From Rhodococcus sp. OK519 (GTDB lineage: Bacteria > Actinomycetota > Actinomycetes > Mycobacteriales > Mycobacteriaceae), in the NCBI RefSeq assembly GCF_003051005.1, contig NZ_QAOW01000007.1, positions 228,066 through 292,065 on the forward strand: a stretch of DNA of 64,000 nucleotides, read 5' to 3'. This document shows positions 26,097 through 35,565 of the stretch, piece by piece. Below the pieces are notes generated by a model. The model was given only the letters and a program-made list of their open reading frames with translations. It made no database searches and was not told where the DNA came from. The position numbers were made by a program, and so were the translations under genes. Position 1 is the first letter of the stretch, and each line of letters starts with the position of its first letter.

Positions 26097-26673
26097 GGGT
26101 GTGCCCTTCGCCCTCACGCGCTGCCGCGCCGAACAGTCGGCGCGCCTCGTGCGGGGCAAGATACGGGATCACCTCGGCGCCGGGTCGGAACTCGTACTCG
26201 ATTCCCTCGAATGCGTGCGTGCGCATCACCGACCCCATCACCGCCTTGTCGACGGTCAGTGGGACGTACACGATGGTTCCCTTCACCACCGCCGGCCAAT
26301 GCTGGTTGCCGATCGCGTGCCCCAACTCCAGGCACGTCTCCATCAGCGTTTCCGGCGCCGCATCACGCAGGCCACCGAGGTCGATCGCCATGACGTCCTT
26401 GAGCTCGATCCGCGCCACCACCAAGGTGTCGTCGGCCTCGTCGCGGACCAGGACGTCACCGTCGCGCAGCTGGACACCCCGGTCGAGCGAGAGCGCTATC
26501 TCGAGACCGCCCTGTGTGGCGCGCCGGAGCCGGCTCTTCTGCGCCTCCCACTGGTCGAGGACCAATAGGTCGATCTTCGCGTTCTCCAGGAGGCTTTCCC
26601 AGCGCGGGTCGTCAGCATTTCCGAGCACGGCCTCGACCCGAATCGGGCACTCCTGCAGTTGCTTTCCCGCCAC
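26080..26673 (-). CDS. ureE: Urease accessory protein UreE (nickel chaperone)
   Basis: 197 residues. The N-terminal domain contains ALSLDRGVQLRDGDVLV. The C-terminal metal-binding domain has LELGHAIGNQHWPAVV, with the conserved nickel His, and PHEARRLFGAAAREGEGHTHAPQV-like tail with only two histidines, so no long His-rich extension. UreE delivers nickel to UreG. A GTG at 26673 with AAGGGG seven bases upstream is the start. It follows ureC by 11 bp. Confidence 0.88.
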   Translation of the reverse strand: MAGKQLQECPIRVEAVLGNADDPRWESLLENAKIDLLVLDQWEAQKSRLRRATQGGLEIALSLDRGVQLRDGDVLVRDEADDTLVVARIELKDVMAIDLGGLRDAAPETLMETCLELGHAIGNQHWPAVVKGTIVYVPLTVDKAVMGSVMRTHAFEGIEYEFRPGAEVIPYLAPHEARRLFGAAAREGEGHTHAPQV

Positions 26674-26684
26674 GAGAACACCCC

Positions 26685-28403
26685 TTAACTGAAGAAGTAG
26701 AGTTGGTTCAAACGAATGGACTCCGCGGGCTCCACATAGGCGTGCACACCGTCGGCCTTCACCGCGAACGTTTCCGGGTCCACCTCGATTCTCGGTGTAG
26801 CGGTGTTGCGGATCAGGTCTCGCTTGGTGACGGTCCGGGTTCCCTGCACCGCCATCACCTGACGCTCGAGACCCAGTCGGTCCTTGATCCCGCCGTCGAG
26901 GGCGGCCCGCGAGACGAACGACACCGAAGTCTCCGCGAGGGCCTTGCCGTGCGCGCCGAACATCGGCCGGTAGATCACCGGCTGCGGGGTCGGCAGCGAG
27001 GCGTTGGGATCTCCCATCGCGTACCAGTTGATCATCCCGCCCTTGATCACCATCTTGGGCTTGGCGCCGAAGAAGCCCGGCTCCCACAGCACCAGATCGG
27101 CCATCTTCCCCGGCGAGACCGATCCGAGAACGTGCGAGATCCCGAATGTCAGTGCAGGATTGATCGTCACCTTCGCGACGTACCGGAGCACCCGATAGTT
27201 GTCGTTGCCGTCGGCGTCCTCCGGCAGTTTGCCGCGCGCTCGCTTCATGCAGTCGGCGAGTTGCATCGCCCGCAACCAGTTCTCGCCCACACGCCCCATT
27301 GCCTGCGAGTCGCTCGAGACCATCGAGATCACGCCCATGTCCTGGAGGACGTTCTCACCTCCGATCGTCTCGGCGCGGACCCGGCTTTCCGCGAACGAGA
27401 CGTCCGAGGGTACCTTCGGATTGAGGTTGTGGCACACCATGATCATGTCGAACAACTCGGCCTGAGTGTTGATGCCGTACGGCAGTGTCGGATTGGTCGA
27501 CGCGGGCAACACGTTGTCCTCTCCGGTGACCCGCAGGATGTCCGGCGCGTGCCCTCCTCCGGCGCCCTCACTGTGATACGTGTGGATCGTGCGACCTTCG
27601 AAGGCGGCGATGGTGTCCTCCACGTAGCCGGACTCGTTGAGAGTGTCGGTGTGGATGGCCACCTGGAGGTCCATGTCGTCGGCCACCCGCAATGCGGCGC
27701 GGATGGCGGCCGGGGTCGCCCCCCAGTCCTCGTGCACCTTCAGACCCGCCGCCCCGGCCTCGATCTGCTCGATCAAAGACTGGTCTCCGGACGAATTGCC
27801 CTTGCCCAGCATCCCGATGTTGATCGGAAGCCCCTCGTTGGCCCGCAGCATCATCTCCATGTTCCAGGTGCCGGAGGTGATGGTGGTGCCGTTGGTGCCG
27901 TCGGTCGGCCCGAAGCCACCGCCGAACAGTGTGGTCACACCGTTGCTCAACGCCGCGTACGCCTGCTGGGGTGCAACCAGGTGCACGTGCGGGTCGATGC
28001 CCGCAGCCGTGAGGATCAGTTGCTCGCCCGAGATGGCGTCGGTGGCCGGTCCCGTCGTCAGCCCCGGCGTCACACCGTCCATCGTTCCCGAGTTTCCGGC
28101 CTTGCCGATGCCGACGATCCTCCCGTCCTTGATCCCGACGTCAGCCTTGACGACCCCGAGCAACGCGTCGATCACCACCACGTTCGTGATCACCAGATCC
28201 AGAGCACCGTCCGCACTGCAGGATGTGGAGTCCTGACCCATCCCGTCCCGCAGTGTCTTTCCCCCGCCGTACAGCGCCTCGTCACCGATGGTCCGTAGAT
28301 CCTGCTCCACCTCCACGAACAGATCGGTGTTGCCGAGGCGGATCTTGTCGCCATCGGAGGGGCCGAACAGACCCGAGTACTCCAGCCGCGAGATCTTGGT
28401 CAT
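26685..28403 (-). CDS. ureC: Urease alpha subunit (catalytic)
   Basis: 572 residues, normal length. It begins [23 protein letters not shown]. The carbamylated lysine region [16 protein letters not shown] is present, as are the nickel-binding His pairs ([10 protein letters not shown] and AIHTDTLNE) and the flap Cys-His in MVCHNLNP. It hydrolyses urea to ammonia and carbamate in the cytoplasm. It lies between ureB and ureE on the minus strand. A catalytically competent enzyme is expected, since none of the key residues appears changed. Confidence 0.96.
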   Translation of the reverse strand: MTKISRLEYSGLFGPSDGDKIRLGNTDLFVEVEQDLRTIGDEALYGGGKTLRDGMGQDSTSCSADGALDLVITNVVVIDALLGVVKADVGIKDGRIVGIGKAGNSGTMDGVTPGLTTGPATDAISGEQLILTAAGIDPHVHLVAPQQAYAALSNGVTTLFGGGFGPTDGTNGTTITSGTWNMEMMLRANEGLPINIGMLGKGNSSGDQSLIEQIEAGAAGLKVHEDWGATPAAIRAALRVADDMDLQVAIHTDTLNESGYVEDTIAAFEGRTIHTYHSEGAGGGHAPDILRVTGEDNVLPASTNPTLPYGINTQAELFDMIMVCHNLNPKVPSDVSFAESRVRAETIGGENVLQDMGVISMVSSDSQAMGRVGENWLRAMQLADCMKRARGKLPEDADGNDNYRVLRYVAKVTINPALTFGISHVLGSVSPGKMADLVLWEPGFFGAKPKMVIKGGMINWYAMGDPNASLPTPQPVIYRPMFGAHGKALAETSVSFVSRAALDGGIKDRLGLERQVMAVQGTRTVTKRDLIRNTATPRIEVDPETFAVKADGVHAYVEPAESIRLNQLYFFS

Positions 28404-28453
28404 GGTTCCTGAACCTCTTCCTCACCTCGGAGGTACACCGAAATATTTGCTGC

Positions 28454-28945
28454 TCAGTCGGTTTCGAAGCCGTACTCCTTCGCGAGGGCCACCGCCCTGG
28501 CGAGCCGCGGACGGTACGTCGCGTGGGTCGGACCCCAGCCGTCGACGAATCCGTTGAACCCGTGGACGCGCTGCTTGCCGCCGAACGGCACCAGGGTGAC
28601 TTCCTTCTCGTCACCGGGTTCGAACCGGACGGCCGTGCCCGCGGCGATGTCGAGTCGCCATCCGAAGGTGGCCTCACGGTCGAACGCCAGCGCGCGGTTG
28701 ACCTCCATGAAATGAAAGTGCGAGCCGACCTGAATGGGGCGGTCGCCGGTGTTGCGGACCGTCACCTTCTGTCGCGGACGCCCCGCGTTCAGCTCGACCG
28801 GTTCGTCGCGCAACACATATCCGCCCACCGGCACCGAATGCGTTGGCGGGGAATCCTTACCGGTCTTGACGGTTTTCGCCGGCTTGGCGGCTTTGGCCGG
28901 CTTGCTGGGCTTCTCCGCCTTGCCTGCTTTACTCGACTTGCTCAT
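28454..28945 (-). CDS. ureB: Urease beta subunit with a Lys/Pro/Ala-rich N-terminal extension
   Basis: 163 residues, whereas UreB is usually about 100-110. The canonical domain starts near [18 protein letters not shown] and includes [14 protein letters not shown] and [10 protein letters not shown]. The first 35-40 residues are low-complexity ([16 protein letters not shown] and so on), like a basic histone-tail. The extension might aid solubility, nucleic-acid or polyanion binding, or assembly; no function is known to me. The start ATG at 28945 is the first in the frame, and the next gene upstream is ureA, 22 bp away. Confidence 0.93.
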   Translation of the reverse strand: MSKSSKAGKAEKPSKPAKAAKPAKTVKTGKDSPPTHSVPVGGYVLRDEPVELNAGRPRQKVTVRNTGDRPIQVGSHFHFMEVNRALAFDREATFGWRLDIAAGTAVRFEPGDEKEVTLVPFGGKQRVHGFNGFVDGWGPTHATYRPRLARAVALAKEYGFETD

Positions 28946-28967
28946 CGCAACGGCCTCTTCGTTTGCC

Positions 28968-29270
28968 TCAGTGGATCGGCGAGTGCACCGTGACCAGTCG
29001 ACTCCCGTCGAGAAACACCGCCTCGACCTGCACCCGAGGAATCAGTTCAGGTACGCCCTCCATGACGTCGTTCGCAGTGAGCACGTGGGACGCGTCGGCC
29101 ATCACTTCCTCGAGCGTCTTCCCTTCCCGGGCCCCCTCGAGAGCGGCGGCCGAGATCACCGCGACAGATTCGGGGTGATTGAGCTTGAGGCCCTTCGCCT
29201 TCCGCCTGAGTGCCACCTCGGCGAGCATCAGGATGGTCAGTTTGTCGAGTTCACGCGGCGTCAGATTCAT
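28968..29270 (-). CDS. ureA: Urease gamma subunit
   Basis: 100 residues, exact family length. [27 protein letters not shown] at the start and [28 protein letters not shown] at the end match UreA (quoted in parts; residues 1-27 and 75-100). AGGAGG lies five bases before the ATG. It is the first gene of the ureABCEFGD-urea transporter operon. The operon promoter should lie in the short 69-bp gap after the CNNM gene, or further upstream; no convincing -10/-35 pair was seen. Confidence 0.95.
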   Translation of the reverse strand: MNLTPRELDKLTILMLAEVALRRKAKGLKLNHPESVAVISAAALEGAREGKTLEEVMADASHVLTANDVMEGVPELIPRVQVEAVFLDGSRLVTVHSPIH

Positions 29271-29339
29271 GCCGGCCTCCTGTGCGGGACAGAAGCCACG
29301 CTACGTCAGATCCTCGGGCGACCGCTCGCTTTGCAGGGC

Positions 29340-30632
29340 TCAGGAGCGTAACGGGGCAGTAGGCGCCAGAATCAGTGTCGCGATGCGGCGGCCGTCCAGG
29401 GCCTCGACCGTGAGCCGCCACCCGTCGGTATCGACGTGGTCGCCGACGCGCGGCATCCGTTGCAGGCGATTCAACACGTAGCCGGCGACCGTTTCGTACG
29501 GACCGTCGGGAATGGTTGCGCCGGTTTCCTTCTCGAAGTCCTCGACGAGCAGTGTGCCCTCTATCTCCTGTTCGTCCACTCGCTCACCCGGGGCGGGGGC
29601 CCGGGGCAGCGGATCGAACTCGTCGCCGATCTCGCCTACGACTTCCTCGACGATGTCCTCGAGCGTCGCGATGCCGGCAGTGCCGCCGTACTCGTCGATA
29701 ACGAGCAGGATCTGCGCATTGTCCCGGCGCATGAGCGCGAGTGCAGCCAGCGCGGGTTTGGAACCCGGCAGGGCGAGGATCGGACGGCAGAGATCCCCGA
29801 CCGTGGCTGTGCGGGCCGGATCGGCCAGTTGGAGATCACGAACGTGGACGAACCCGACGACGTCGTCGAGCGAGGAGCCCACCACGGGGTAGCGCGAGTG
29901 TCCCAACGCGAGCGTTTCGCCGCGTGCTCGTCGGATCGGAGTGTCGGCAGCCAAGAAGTCCACCTCCGTGCGTGGACGCATCACCTCCGTCAGGCTCCGC
30001 TGACCGACGTCGAACACTTCGGCGAGCACGCGCCGCTGATCGTCGGCGATCCCGCTGTGCCCCAACACCTGTTCACGGAGTTCCGCAGGCGTGATCTCCT
30101 CGCTCTTACGCGCGGGGTCACCACCGAGGATCCGCACCAGCGCATTCGTGGACAGCGAGAGCAGCCAGATCACGGGCCGGACCAGCCGGGCGAACCGGTC
30201 GAGTGGAGGTGCGGTCATCAACGCCACGCCGGTGGCGTTCTGCAGCGCAATGCGTTTGGGGACGAGCTCGCCCAGCACCAGCGACAGATAGGAGATCACC
30301 AGCGTGGTGCCCACGAGCGCCACCACGTCGGCGGCCGCCACCGACAGGCCCCAGCCCCTCAGCGTCGGAGAGAAACTCGGCGCCAATGTCGAGGCGCCGT
30401 AGGCGGCCGAGAAGAAGCCGGCGACCGTCACACCGATTTGTACCGACGACAGGAAGCGGTTCGGGTTCCGGGCCAGAGCGACCGCGCGCTCGCCACGCCG
30501 GCCGTGCTGTTCCAGCGCGCGGAGTTGACCTTCCCGCAGCGACACGAGGGCGATCTCGGTGGCCGCGAACAGGCCGCCGATCAGGATGAACACAACGACC
30601 AGAACAAAGTTCAGGAGAGTGCCGCCGTTCAC
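29340..30632 (-). CDS. CNNM/CorC-type membrane protein with CBS domains (TlyC family)
   Basis: 430 residues. The N-terminal CNNM transmembrane domain has about four helices (LNFVLVVVFILIGGLFAATEI, then VALVGTTLVISYLSLVLGELVPKRIAL). Two CBS repeats lie at about 200-320, with EVMRPRTEVDFL and ALMRRDNAQILLVIDEYGGTAGI. A C-terminal CorC_HlyC domain follows. Family members are implicated in magnesium or cobalt efflux and were once called hemolysins. It lies upstream of ureA on the same strand with a 69-bp gap; a functional link with urease is not evident. Confidence 0.88.
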   Translation of the reverse strand: MNGGTLLNFVLVVVFILIGGLFAATEIALVSLREGQLRALEQHGRRGERAVALARNPNRFLSSVQIGVTVAGFFSAAYGASTLAPSFSPTLRGWGLSVAAADVVALVGTTLVISYLSLVLGELVPKRIALQNATGVALMTAPPLDRFARLVRPVIWLLSLSTNALVRILGGDPARKSEEITPAELREQVLGHSGIADDQRRVLAEVFDVGQRSLTEVMRPRTEVDFLAADTPIRRARGETLALGHSRYPVVGSSLDDVVGFVHVRDLQLADPARTATVGDLCRPILALPGSKPALAALALMRRDNAQILLVIDEYGGTAGIATLEDIVEEVVGEIGDEFDPLPRAPAPGERVDEQEIEGTLLVEDFEKETGATIPDGPYETVAGYVLNRLQRMPRVGDHVDTDGWRLTVEALDGRRIATLILAPTAPLRS

Positions 30633-30757
30633 TCCCCGAGACTAGCGCCGCGGCGCCGCCCTCGTCCCCTACCTGGATTCGACGCAGATCCGTAGGGTCG
30701 AGACTGCGAGGCGTGCTCGACGAATCATTCACGACGACAGACACATCGGAGAGAATC

Positions 30758-31501
30758 ATGAGGCTTGACGGAAAAGTCGCGATCATCACCGGTGGTGCCG
30801 GTGGGATCGGGCGCGGGATTACGCGCGCGTTCACGAAGGAGGGCGCCAAGGTACTGGTCGTCGACATCAACGACGAGTCGGGCACCGCGCTCGCGTCGGA
30901 ACTCGGCGACTCGGTCCGCTATCTCAATGCAGACATCTCGAAGGAGGCCAGCGCCGCCGAGATCTGCGCGGCCGCCGTCGACGCGTTCGGCTCGGTGAGC
31001 GTGCTCGTCAACAACGCCCACGCCTCCCGGCAGGCACCCCTGCTGCAGACCACTCAGGAGATGATGGACCTGTCGTTCGGTACGGGCTTCTACCCCACCT
31101 TCTGGCTCATGAAGGCGTGCTACGAGCAGTTGAAGGCCACCGAAGGTTCGGTGATCAACTTCGCGTCGGGAGCCGGGATCGACGGCCAGGCAAACCAGGC
31201 GTCCTACGCGGCGGCGAAGGAGGCAATCCGCGCCATCTCCCGCGTCGCGGCCAACGAATGGGCCGCCGACAACATCAACGTCAATCTCATCTCTCCGCTG
31301 GCCCTCACGGAGGGCATCCAGGCGTACATCGCGGCCAATCCGGGCGTCGAGGAGGCGCTGCTCTCGCGAACCCCGCTGCACCGCTTCGGCGATCCGGAGT
31401 CGGACGTCGGACGGGTCGCGGTGTTCCTCGCGAGCGACGACGCGTCGTACATGACCGGGCAGACGCTCATGGTCGACGGCGGCAGCATCAAACTGCGCTG
31501 A
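30758..31501 (+). CDS. Short-chain dehydrogenase/reductase
   Basis: 247 residues. TGGAGGIG at 11-18 binds cofactor, and Ser137, Tyr150 and Lys154 (YAAAK) make the catalytic set. The usual NNAG is replaced by NNAH at 85-88, an unusual change at a structural position. The final MTGQTLMVDGGSIKL is typical of classical SDRs such as 3-oxoacyl-ACP reductase relatives. ATG at 30758 is preceded by GGAGAG. The gene stands alone, divergent from the CNNM gene. Substrate unknown. Confidence 0.85.
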   Translation: MRLDGKVAIITGGAGGIGRGITRAFTKEGAKVLVVDINDESGTALASELGDSVRYLNADISKEASAAEICAAAVDAFGSVSVLVNNAHASRQAPLLQTTQEMMDLSFGTGFYPTFWLMKACYEQLKATEGSVINFASGAGIDGQANQASYAAAKEAIRAISRVAANEWAADNINVNLISPLALTEGIQAYIAANPGVEEALLSRTPLHRFGDPESDVGRVAVFLASDDASYMTGQTLMVDGGSIKLR

Positions 31502-31854
31502 ACGGGCGCCGCGGAATCACATGGCCCACCGCGCGAATCGCGAGCAGCAGGCCCACAAGAGTTGCCCCCGTAGCAGCGTTGGCCGCATGACCCAATCGGT
31601 CCTGACACACCCACTCGTCGGGCACCGTCCAGCGAACTTCGGACGTCGGATGCACGACGGATCCGCAGACGAGTTCGCGCTGGTCGACGCTGTCCACCCG
31701 CGCGGTCCGGGTTTCGAACACTGCCAGCCCGGCGGCCGACAGTGGCCGTCGGCAGCAGTGCACAAGCCACCCCTGACGCCACGGCGACCCAGAACGCCGC
31801 CGACCACCCGTCAGAAGGCTCGGTCCACTCCTCGCGCCGCTCCTGGAGAGTCAT
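31488..31854 (-). pseudogene. Small membrane protein gene with a frameshift
   Basis: An ATG at 31854 opens MTLQERREEWTEPSDGWSAA followed by a hydrophobic helix (FWVAVASGVACALLP). Around 31735-31760 the sensible frame changes by one base to AVFETRTARVDSVDQREL, then VRWTVPDEWVCQDRLG and a second helix ATGATLVGLLLAIRAVGHVI ending at 31488. Joined, the two parts form a plausible protein of about 120 residues with two membrane helices flanking an extracytoplasmic loop. Either a real inactivating indel or a base-call error in the GC-rich stretch would explain it. The end overlaps the SDR stop on the other strand. Confidence 0.55.
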
Positions 31855-31961
31855 TGTCCGATTCTCACAGCCGGACAGCCTGATCCCCCACAGCCGACGA
31901 TGTGGCGTGTTGTACTGGTCTGCATTGGTCGTCCGTCCGCGATAGCGCACGAGGAGCACCG

Positions 31962-34190
31962 ATGACACGAGTGGAGTCCTCCGGTGGCACCCCACCCGGC
32001 ACGGCGTCCCGTGTCCGCCGCGGCTGGCCGGTGTTCACCGTCATCGCGATCGCGATCGTCGCCTTCATCCTCGGCGGTGTGGGCGGTTCGTTCCAGGGCC
32101 AGCTCGCCGAGGTCCAGAAGAACGACAACGCGTCCTACCTTCCAGGGTCGGCCGAGTCGACGATCGTCGCGAACGAAAGCGCGAAATTCCTGAAGGTGGA
32201 GACGATTCCGGGGGCGGTGGTGTTCCACCGCGACGGCGGTCTGACGGACGCCGACAAGGCCGCGATCGACCAGGCCCGGGTGTCGATGGCGTCGGTCGAG
32301 GGCGTCGACGCGGACGGCGTCACACCCACCCAGATCTCCGCCGACGGCACCACCGCGTCAGTGTTCGTGCCGCTCATCGCCAAACAGGACGGGATCACCG
32401 TCCAGGGCAACGATCTGGCCGCCGCGGAGCAGGACGTCATCGATGCCGCGCAGAACGCGGTGCCCTCCGATCTCGAGGTGCTACCGGCCGGCCCGGGCGG
32501 TCTGCTGGTGGCGTTCATCGACGCGTTCGAGGGTCTCGACAGCACGCTGCTCGGCGTCGCGCTGCTGGTGGTGATCCTGATTCTGCTGGTGGTGTACCGG
32601 TCGCCGGTCCTGTGGTTCTTCCCGCTGTTCTCGGCGCTGCTCGCGCTCGGTCTGTCGTCGATGGTGATCTATCTGCTCGCGGACCACGAGATCCTCACGC
32701 TCACCGGTCAGAGCCAGGGCATCCTGTTCGTTCTGGTGATCGGCGCGGGCACCGACTATGCGCTGCTGCTGATCTCACGATATCGGGAGGAACTGCACTT
32801 CCACGACAACCGTTTCGACGCAATGATCAAGGCCTGGAGGGAATCCGCGCCCGCGATCACTGCGTCCGCGATCACCGTCATTCTCGGTCTGCTGTGTCTT
32901 GGCTTCTCCCAGTTGAATTCCAACAAGAGCCTCGGCCCGGTCGCCGCGATCGGCATTGCGTGCACGTACCTGGTGATGATGACGTTCCTGCCCGTCGCGC
33001 TGTCCGCGGTGGGCCGGTGGGTGTTCTGGCCACGCAAGCCGAGGGTCGACGGTGCGACAGACCTTGCTACACATGGCTTGTGGGGGCGGATCGCGGATGT
33101 CGTGGGACGGCGCGACCGGCCCGCGTGGATCGGGGCGACCGCGCTGCTGGCAATCCTGTTCGCGGTCGGCATCGGCAGCTTGCAAACCAGCGGACTCACC
33201 GCATCGGAGAACTTCACCAACAAGCCCGACGCAGTCGTCGGGCAGGAGTTGTACGACGCCAACTTCGACCAGGGCGCCGGGGCGCCCGCCGTCGTCGCGA
33301 CCAACGCCTCCGCCGTCGACGCGGTCATCACCGCCGCCAGCGGCGTGGAGGGTGTGCGTCAGGGCCCGGGATCGGTGTGCGTGCAGGTGGACGTCGAGAA
33401 GGTGACGGCGCTGCTGCAGAACTCCGGCGGCAACGTGCCGCAGCAGCTGCCCCCTGGGTGCCCACCGTCACTGCTCAACGTCGCACCGATCGACGGTCGC
33501 ACGATTATCAATGTTGCCCTTGCCGATTCGTACGATTCCCCCGAAGCGCTGCAGACGGTGGAACGCCTGCGCGACACGCTGCACGCGGTGCCGGGCGCCG
33601 ACGCGCTCGTCGGTGGCAGCTCCGCCGCGACCCTCGACGTGCAGACCGCGTCGGTGCACGACCGGAACCTGATCATCCCGATCGTGCTGGTCGTGATCTT
33701 CATCGTGCTCGCAGTGCTGCTGCGCGCGCTGCTGGTGCCGCTGATCCTCATCGGGACCGTCGTGCTGAGCTTCGCCGCGACGCTGGGGGTGTGCGGATTC
33801 TTCTTCACCCATGTCTTCCACTTCGCCGGTGCCGACCAGTCGTTCCCGTTGTTCGCGTTCGTGTTCCTGGTGGCGCTCGGTATCGACTACAACATCTTCC
33901 TGATGACGCGGGTACGCGAGGAGACCGTCCAGCACGGCACCCGCTCGGGGGTGCTGCGCGGACTCGCGGTGACCGGCGGGGTCATCACGTCTGCGGGTGT
34001 GGTGCTCGCCGGCACGTTCGCGGTCCTCGGCGTGCTGCCGCTGGTGTTCCTCGCCGAGGTGGGCTTCGCGGTCGCGTTCGGCGTCCTACTCGACACCATC
34101 ATCGTCCGCAGCGTCCTCGTGCCGGCGCTCTCGCACGACATCGGTAAGCCGATCTGGTGGCCGTCGACGCTGGCGCAGGCCGCGGACTGA
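31962..34190 (+). CDS. MMPL-family transporter
   Basis: 742 residues. One N-terminal helix (WPVFTVIAIAIVAFILGG), a periplasmic domain, five helices, a second periplasmic domain and a final block of helices give the RND/MmpL layout. The motif GAGTDYALLLISRYREEL and its repeat ALGIDYNIFLMTRVREE carry the conserved Asp-Tyr pairs used for proton coupling in MmpL proteins. It probably exports lipids or hydrophobic compounds. It is shorter than mycobacterial MmpL3-type proteins and lacks their long cytoplasmic tail. GAGGAG lies five bases before the ATG. No adjacent lipid-synthesis gene points to the cargo. Confidence 0.87.
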   Translation: MTRVESSGGTPPGTASRVRRGWPVFTVIAIAIVAFILGGVGGSFQGQLAEVQKNDNASYLPGSAESTIVANESAKFLKVETIPGAVVFHRDGGLTDADKAAIDQARVSMASVEGVDADGVTPTQISADGTTASVFVPLIAKQDGITVQGNDLAAAEQDVIDAAQNAVPSDLEVLPAGPGGLLVAFIDAFEGLDSTLLGVALLVVILILLVVYRSPVLWFFPLFSALLALGLSSMVIYLLADHEILTLTGQSQGILFVLVIGAGTDYALLLISRYREELHFHDNRFDAMIKAWRESAPAITASAITVILGLLCLGFSQLNSNKSLGPVAAIGIACTYLVMMTFLPVALSAVGRWVFWPRKPRVDGATDLATHGLWGRIADVVGRRDRPAWIGATALLAILFAVGIGSLQTSGLTASENFTNKPDAVVGQELYDANFDQGAGAPAVVATNASAVDAVITAASGVEGVRQGPGSVCVQVDVEKVTALLQNSGGNVPQQLPPGCPPSLLNVAPIDGRTIINVALADSYDSPEALQTVERLRDTLHAVPGADALVGGSSAATLDVQTASVHDRNLIIPIVLVVIFIVLAVLLRALLVPLILIGTVVLSFAATLGVCGFFFTHVFHFAGADQSFPLFAFVFLVALGIDYNIFLMTRVREETVQHGTRSGVLRGLAVTGGVITSAGVVLAGTFAVLGVLPLVFLAEVGFAVAFGVLLDTIIVRSVLVPALSHDIGKPIWWPSTLAQAAD

Positions 34191-34315
34191 CCGGCCCTGC
34201 TCGTTCACCCCGCCGGCCCGGAAGTCTCGGGCGACACCACGCGGAGGCGTTGTGCGGACGGAAACAGGCACTAACGCGAACGTTACTTACGCGAAATATG
34301 CAGGCGTTTAGCTGG

Positions 34316-34338
34316 CAGAACCCTCAGCCGAGGTTCTG
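34316..34338 (+). promoter_or_regulatory. Inverted repeat just before the serine hydrolase ribosome site
   Basis: CAGAACC (34316-34322) and GGTTCTG (34332-34338) are perfect arms with a nine-base loop. The hairpin ends three bases before the AGGAG of the next gene. An AT-richer stretch with TTACTTACGCGAAATATG lies 20-50 bases further upstream and may hold the promoter. The hairpin could modulate translation or be a regulator site. Confidence 0.45.
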
Positions 34339-34350
34339 TTAGGAGAAAAC

Positions 34351-35565
34351 GTGAGAATTCCATCGACGCGGCGGAAGCGCCTGGTCGCACTAGGTATCGC
34401 AGCCACACTGAGCGCCGGCGTCACCCTGTCCTCGGGCTCGGTCGCAGCCGCGGACATCACGGCACTGGCGTCCGGATCGCTGGCGTCGGGATCGCTGTCG
34501 TCGGGATCGCTGGCGTCCGGATCGCTGGCGTCCGGATCGCTGTCGTCGGGGTCGTTCACGCCCTCCGCCGACATCGCCGCGACGCTCGACGAGGCACTGT
34601 CGTCACACAACATTCCCGGCGCCCAGGTCGTTCACCGAAGGGGGGATTCCACATTCAACTACACGTACGGCGTGCAGAGCGCCGCGACCGGCGTCCCGGT
34701 GAACGACGAGACCCTCTTCCACGTTGCGTCGCTGAGCAAAGTGGTCGGTTCGTACGTGTTCATGAAGCGCGTGGACGAGGGCGTCATCGATCTCGACACA
34801 CCTCTGTGGGACTACTACCAATCGCCGCGTATCGCGAACAGCGAAGCTGCCAAGACGGTCACCGCTCGGATGGTGCTCAACCACACGACAGGATTCCCGA
34901 ACTGGGCGGGCGCGTCCGGCTCCGAGACCACCGAGCTCGCCCCGACTGTCGCGGCCCCGGGCACGGCGTTCGGGTACTCCGGTGACGGCTTCTTCCTGCT
35001 GCAGACGACGATCGAGCATCTGGAAGGGAAGACGTTCACCGAGATCCTGGACGACGAGGTCTTCGGTCCGTTCGGGATGACGAACTCGACGCTTCAGTCC
35101 CGCGCCGAGGACGCCGCCCGCACGGTTGTCGGTCACAACGCCGGCGGCGTCGCCCAGCCGATGAGCCTCTACCCCCGCGGCAACACCGCGTACACGCTGC
35201 AGACGACGGCCCTGGACTACACGACGTTTCTCCAGCGCGCCGTCATCGGCGGCGAAGGACTGAGCCCCGAGATCCACGATCTCTGGCTCACCGCTTCCTC
35301 CGATGCCGACCGCGACCCCGCCAATCCGGCCAATCCGTACATCAATTGGGGGCTGGGGATCGGAATCGAGGACAACGACCTCGGGACCGCATATTGGCAC
35401 TGGGGCGACAACGGAACCCGCAAGGCGTTCTTCATGACTTTCCCCGACCGCGACGAGAGTGTCGTCATGACCTGGAACAGCGCGAACGGCCAACAGTCGG
35501 CGAACGACATCCTGAAGGCGTTCTACGGGGACGAGGAGTTTCACGCGATCACCTGGGTGGGCTAG
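34351..35565 (+). CDS. Secreted serine hydrolase (beta-lactamase/D-Ala-D-Ala carboxypeptidase-like) with repeat tract
   Basis: 404 residues from a GTG with AGGAG five bases upstream. A signal peptide (RRKRLVALGIAATLSAGVTL) is followed by six L-A/S-S-G-S pentapeptides at residues 39-68. The class C-type fold then has the nucleophile motif S127-L-S-K130, GYSGDGF in the Tyr-x-Asn position and HWG near the C-terminus in the place of KTG. Such enzymes cleave peptidoglycan peptides, beta-lactams, esters or cyclic amides. The Ser/Gly tract is probably a flexible linker or a cell-wall spacer. It is preceded by a hairpin and followed by a 286-bp gap. Confidence 0.82.
   Translation: MRIPSTRRKRLVALGIAATLSAGVTLSSGSVAAADITALASGSLASGSLSSGSLASGSLASGSLSSGSFTPSADIAATLDEALSSHNIPGAQVVHRRGDSTFNYTYGVQSAATGVPVNDETLFHVASLSKVVGSYVFMKRVDEGVIDLDTPLWDYYQSPRIANSEAAKTVTARMVLNHTTGFPNWAGASGSETTELAPTVAAPGTAFGYSGDGFFLLQTTIEHLEGKTFTEILDDEVFGPFGMTNSTLQSRAEDAARTVVGHNAGGVAQPMSLYPRGNTAYTLQTTALDYTTFLQRAVIGGEGLSPEIHDLWLTASSDADRDPANPANPYINWGLGIGIEDNDLGTAYWHWGDNGTRKAFFMTFPDRDESVVMTWNSANGQQSANDILKAFYGDEEFHAITWVG
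34465..34554 (+). repeat. Six 15-bp tandem repeats in the serine hydrolase gene
   Basis: Units of the form CTGGCGTCCGGATCG, with T/G variation, occur six times without gaps and encode L-A/S-S-G-S. Units 1, 4 and 5 are identical. Unit length is a multiple of three, so gain or loss by slippage would change linker length without breaking the frame. Confidence 0.92.

Noticed and set aside
26514..28298. 594-codon plus-strand open frame
   Set aside because: Antisense to ureE and ureC.
34465..34554. Regular tandem repeat considered as a CRISPR-like array
   Set aside because: Units are 15 bp, contiguous without spacers, and in frame within a secreted protein gene.
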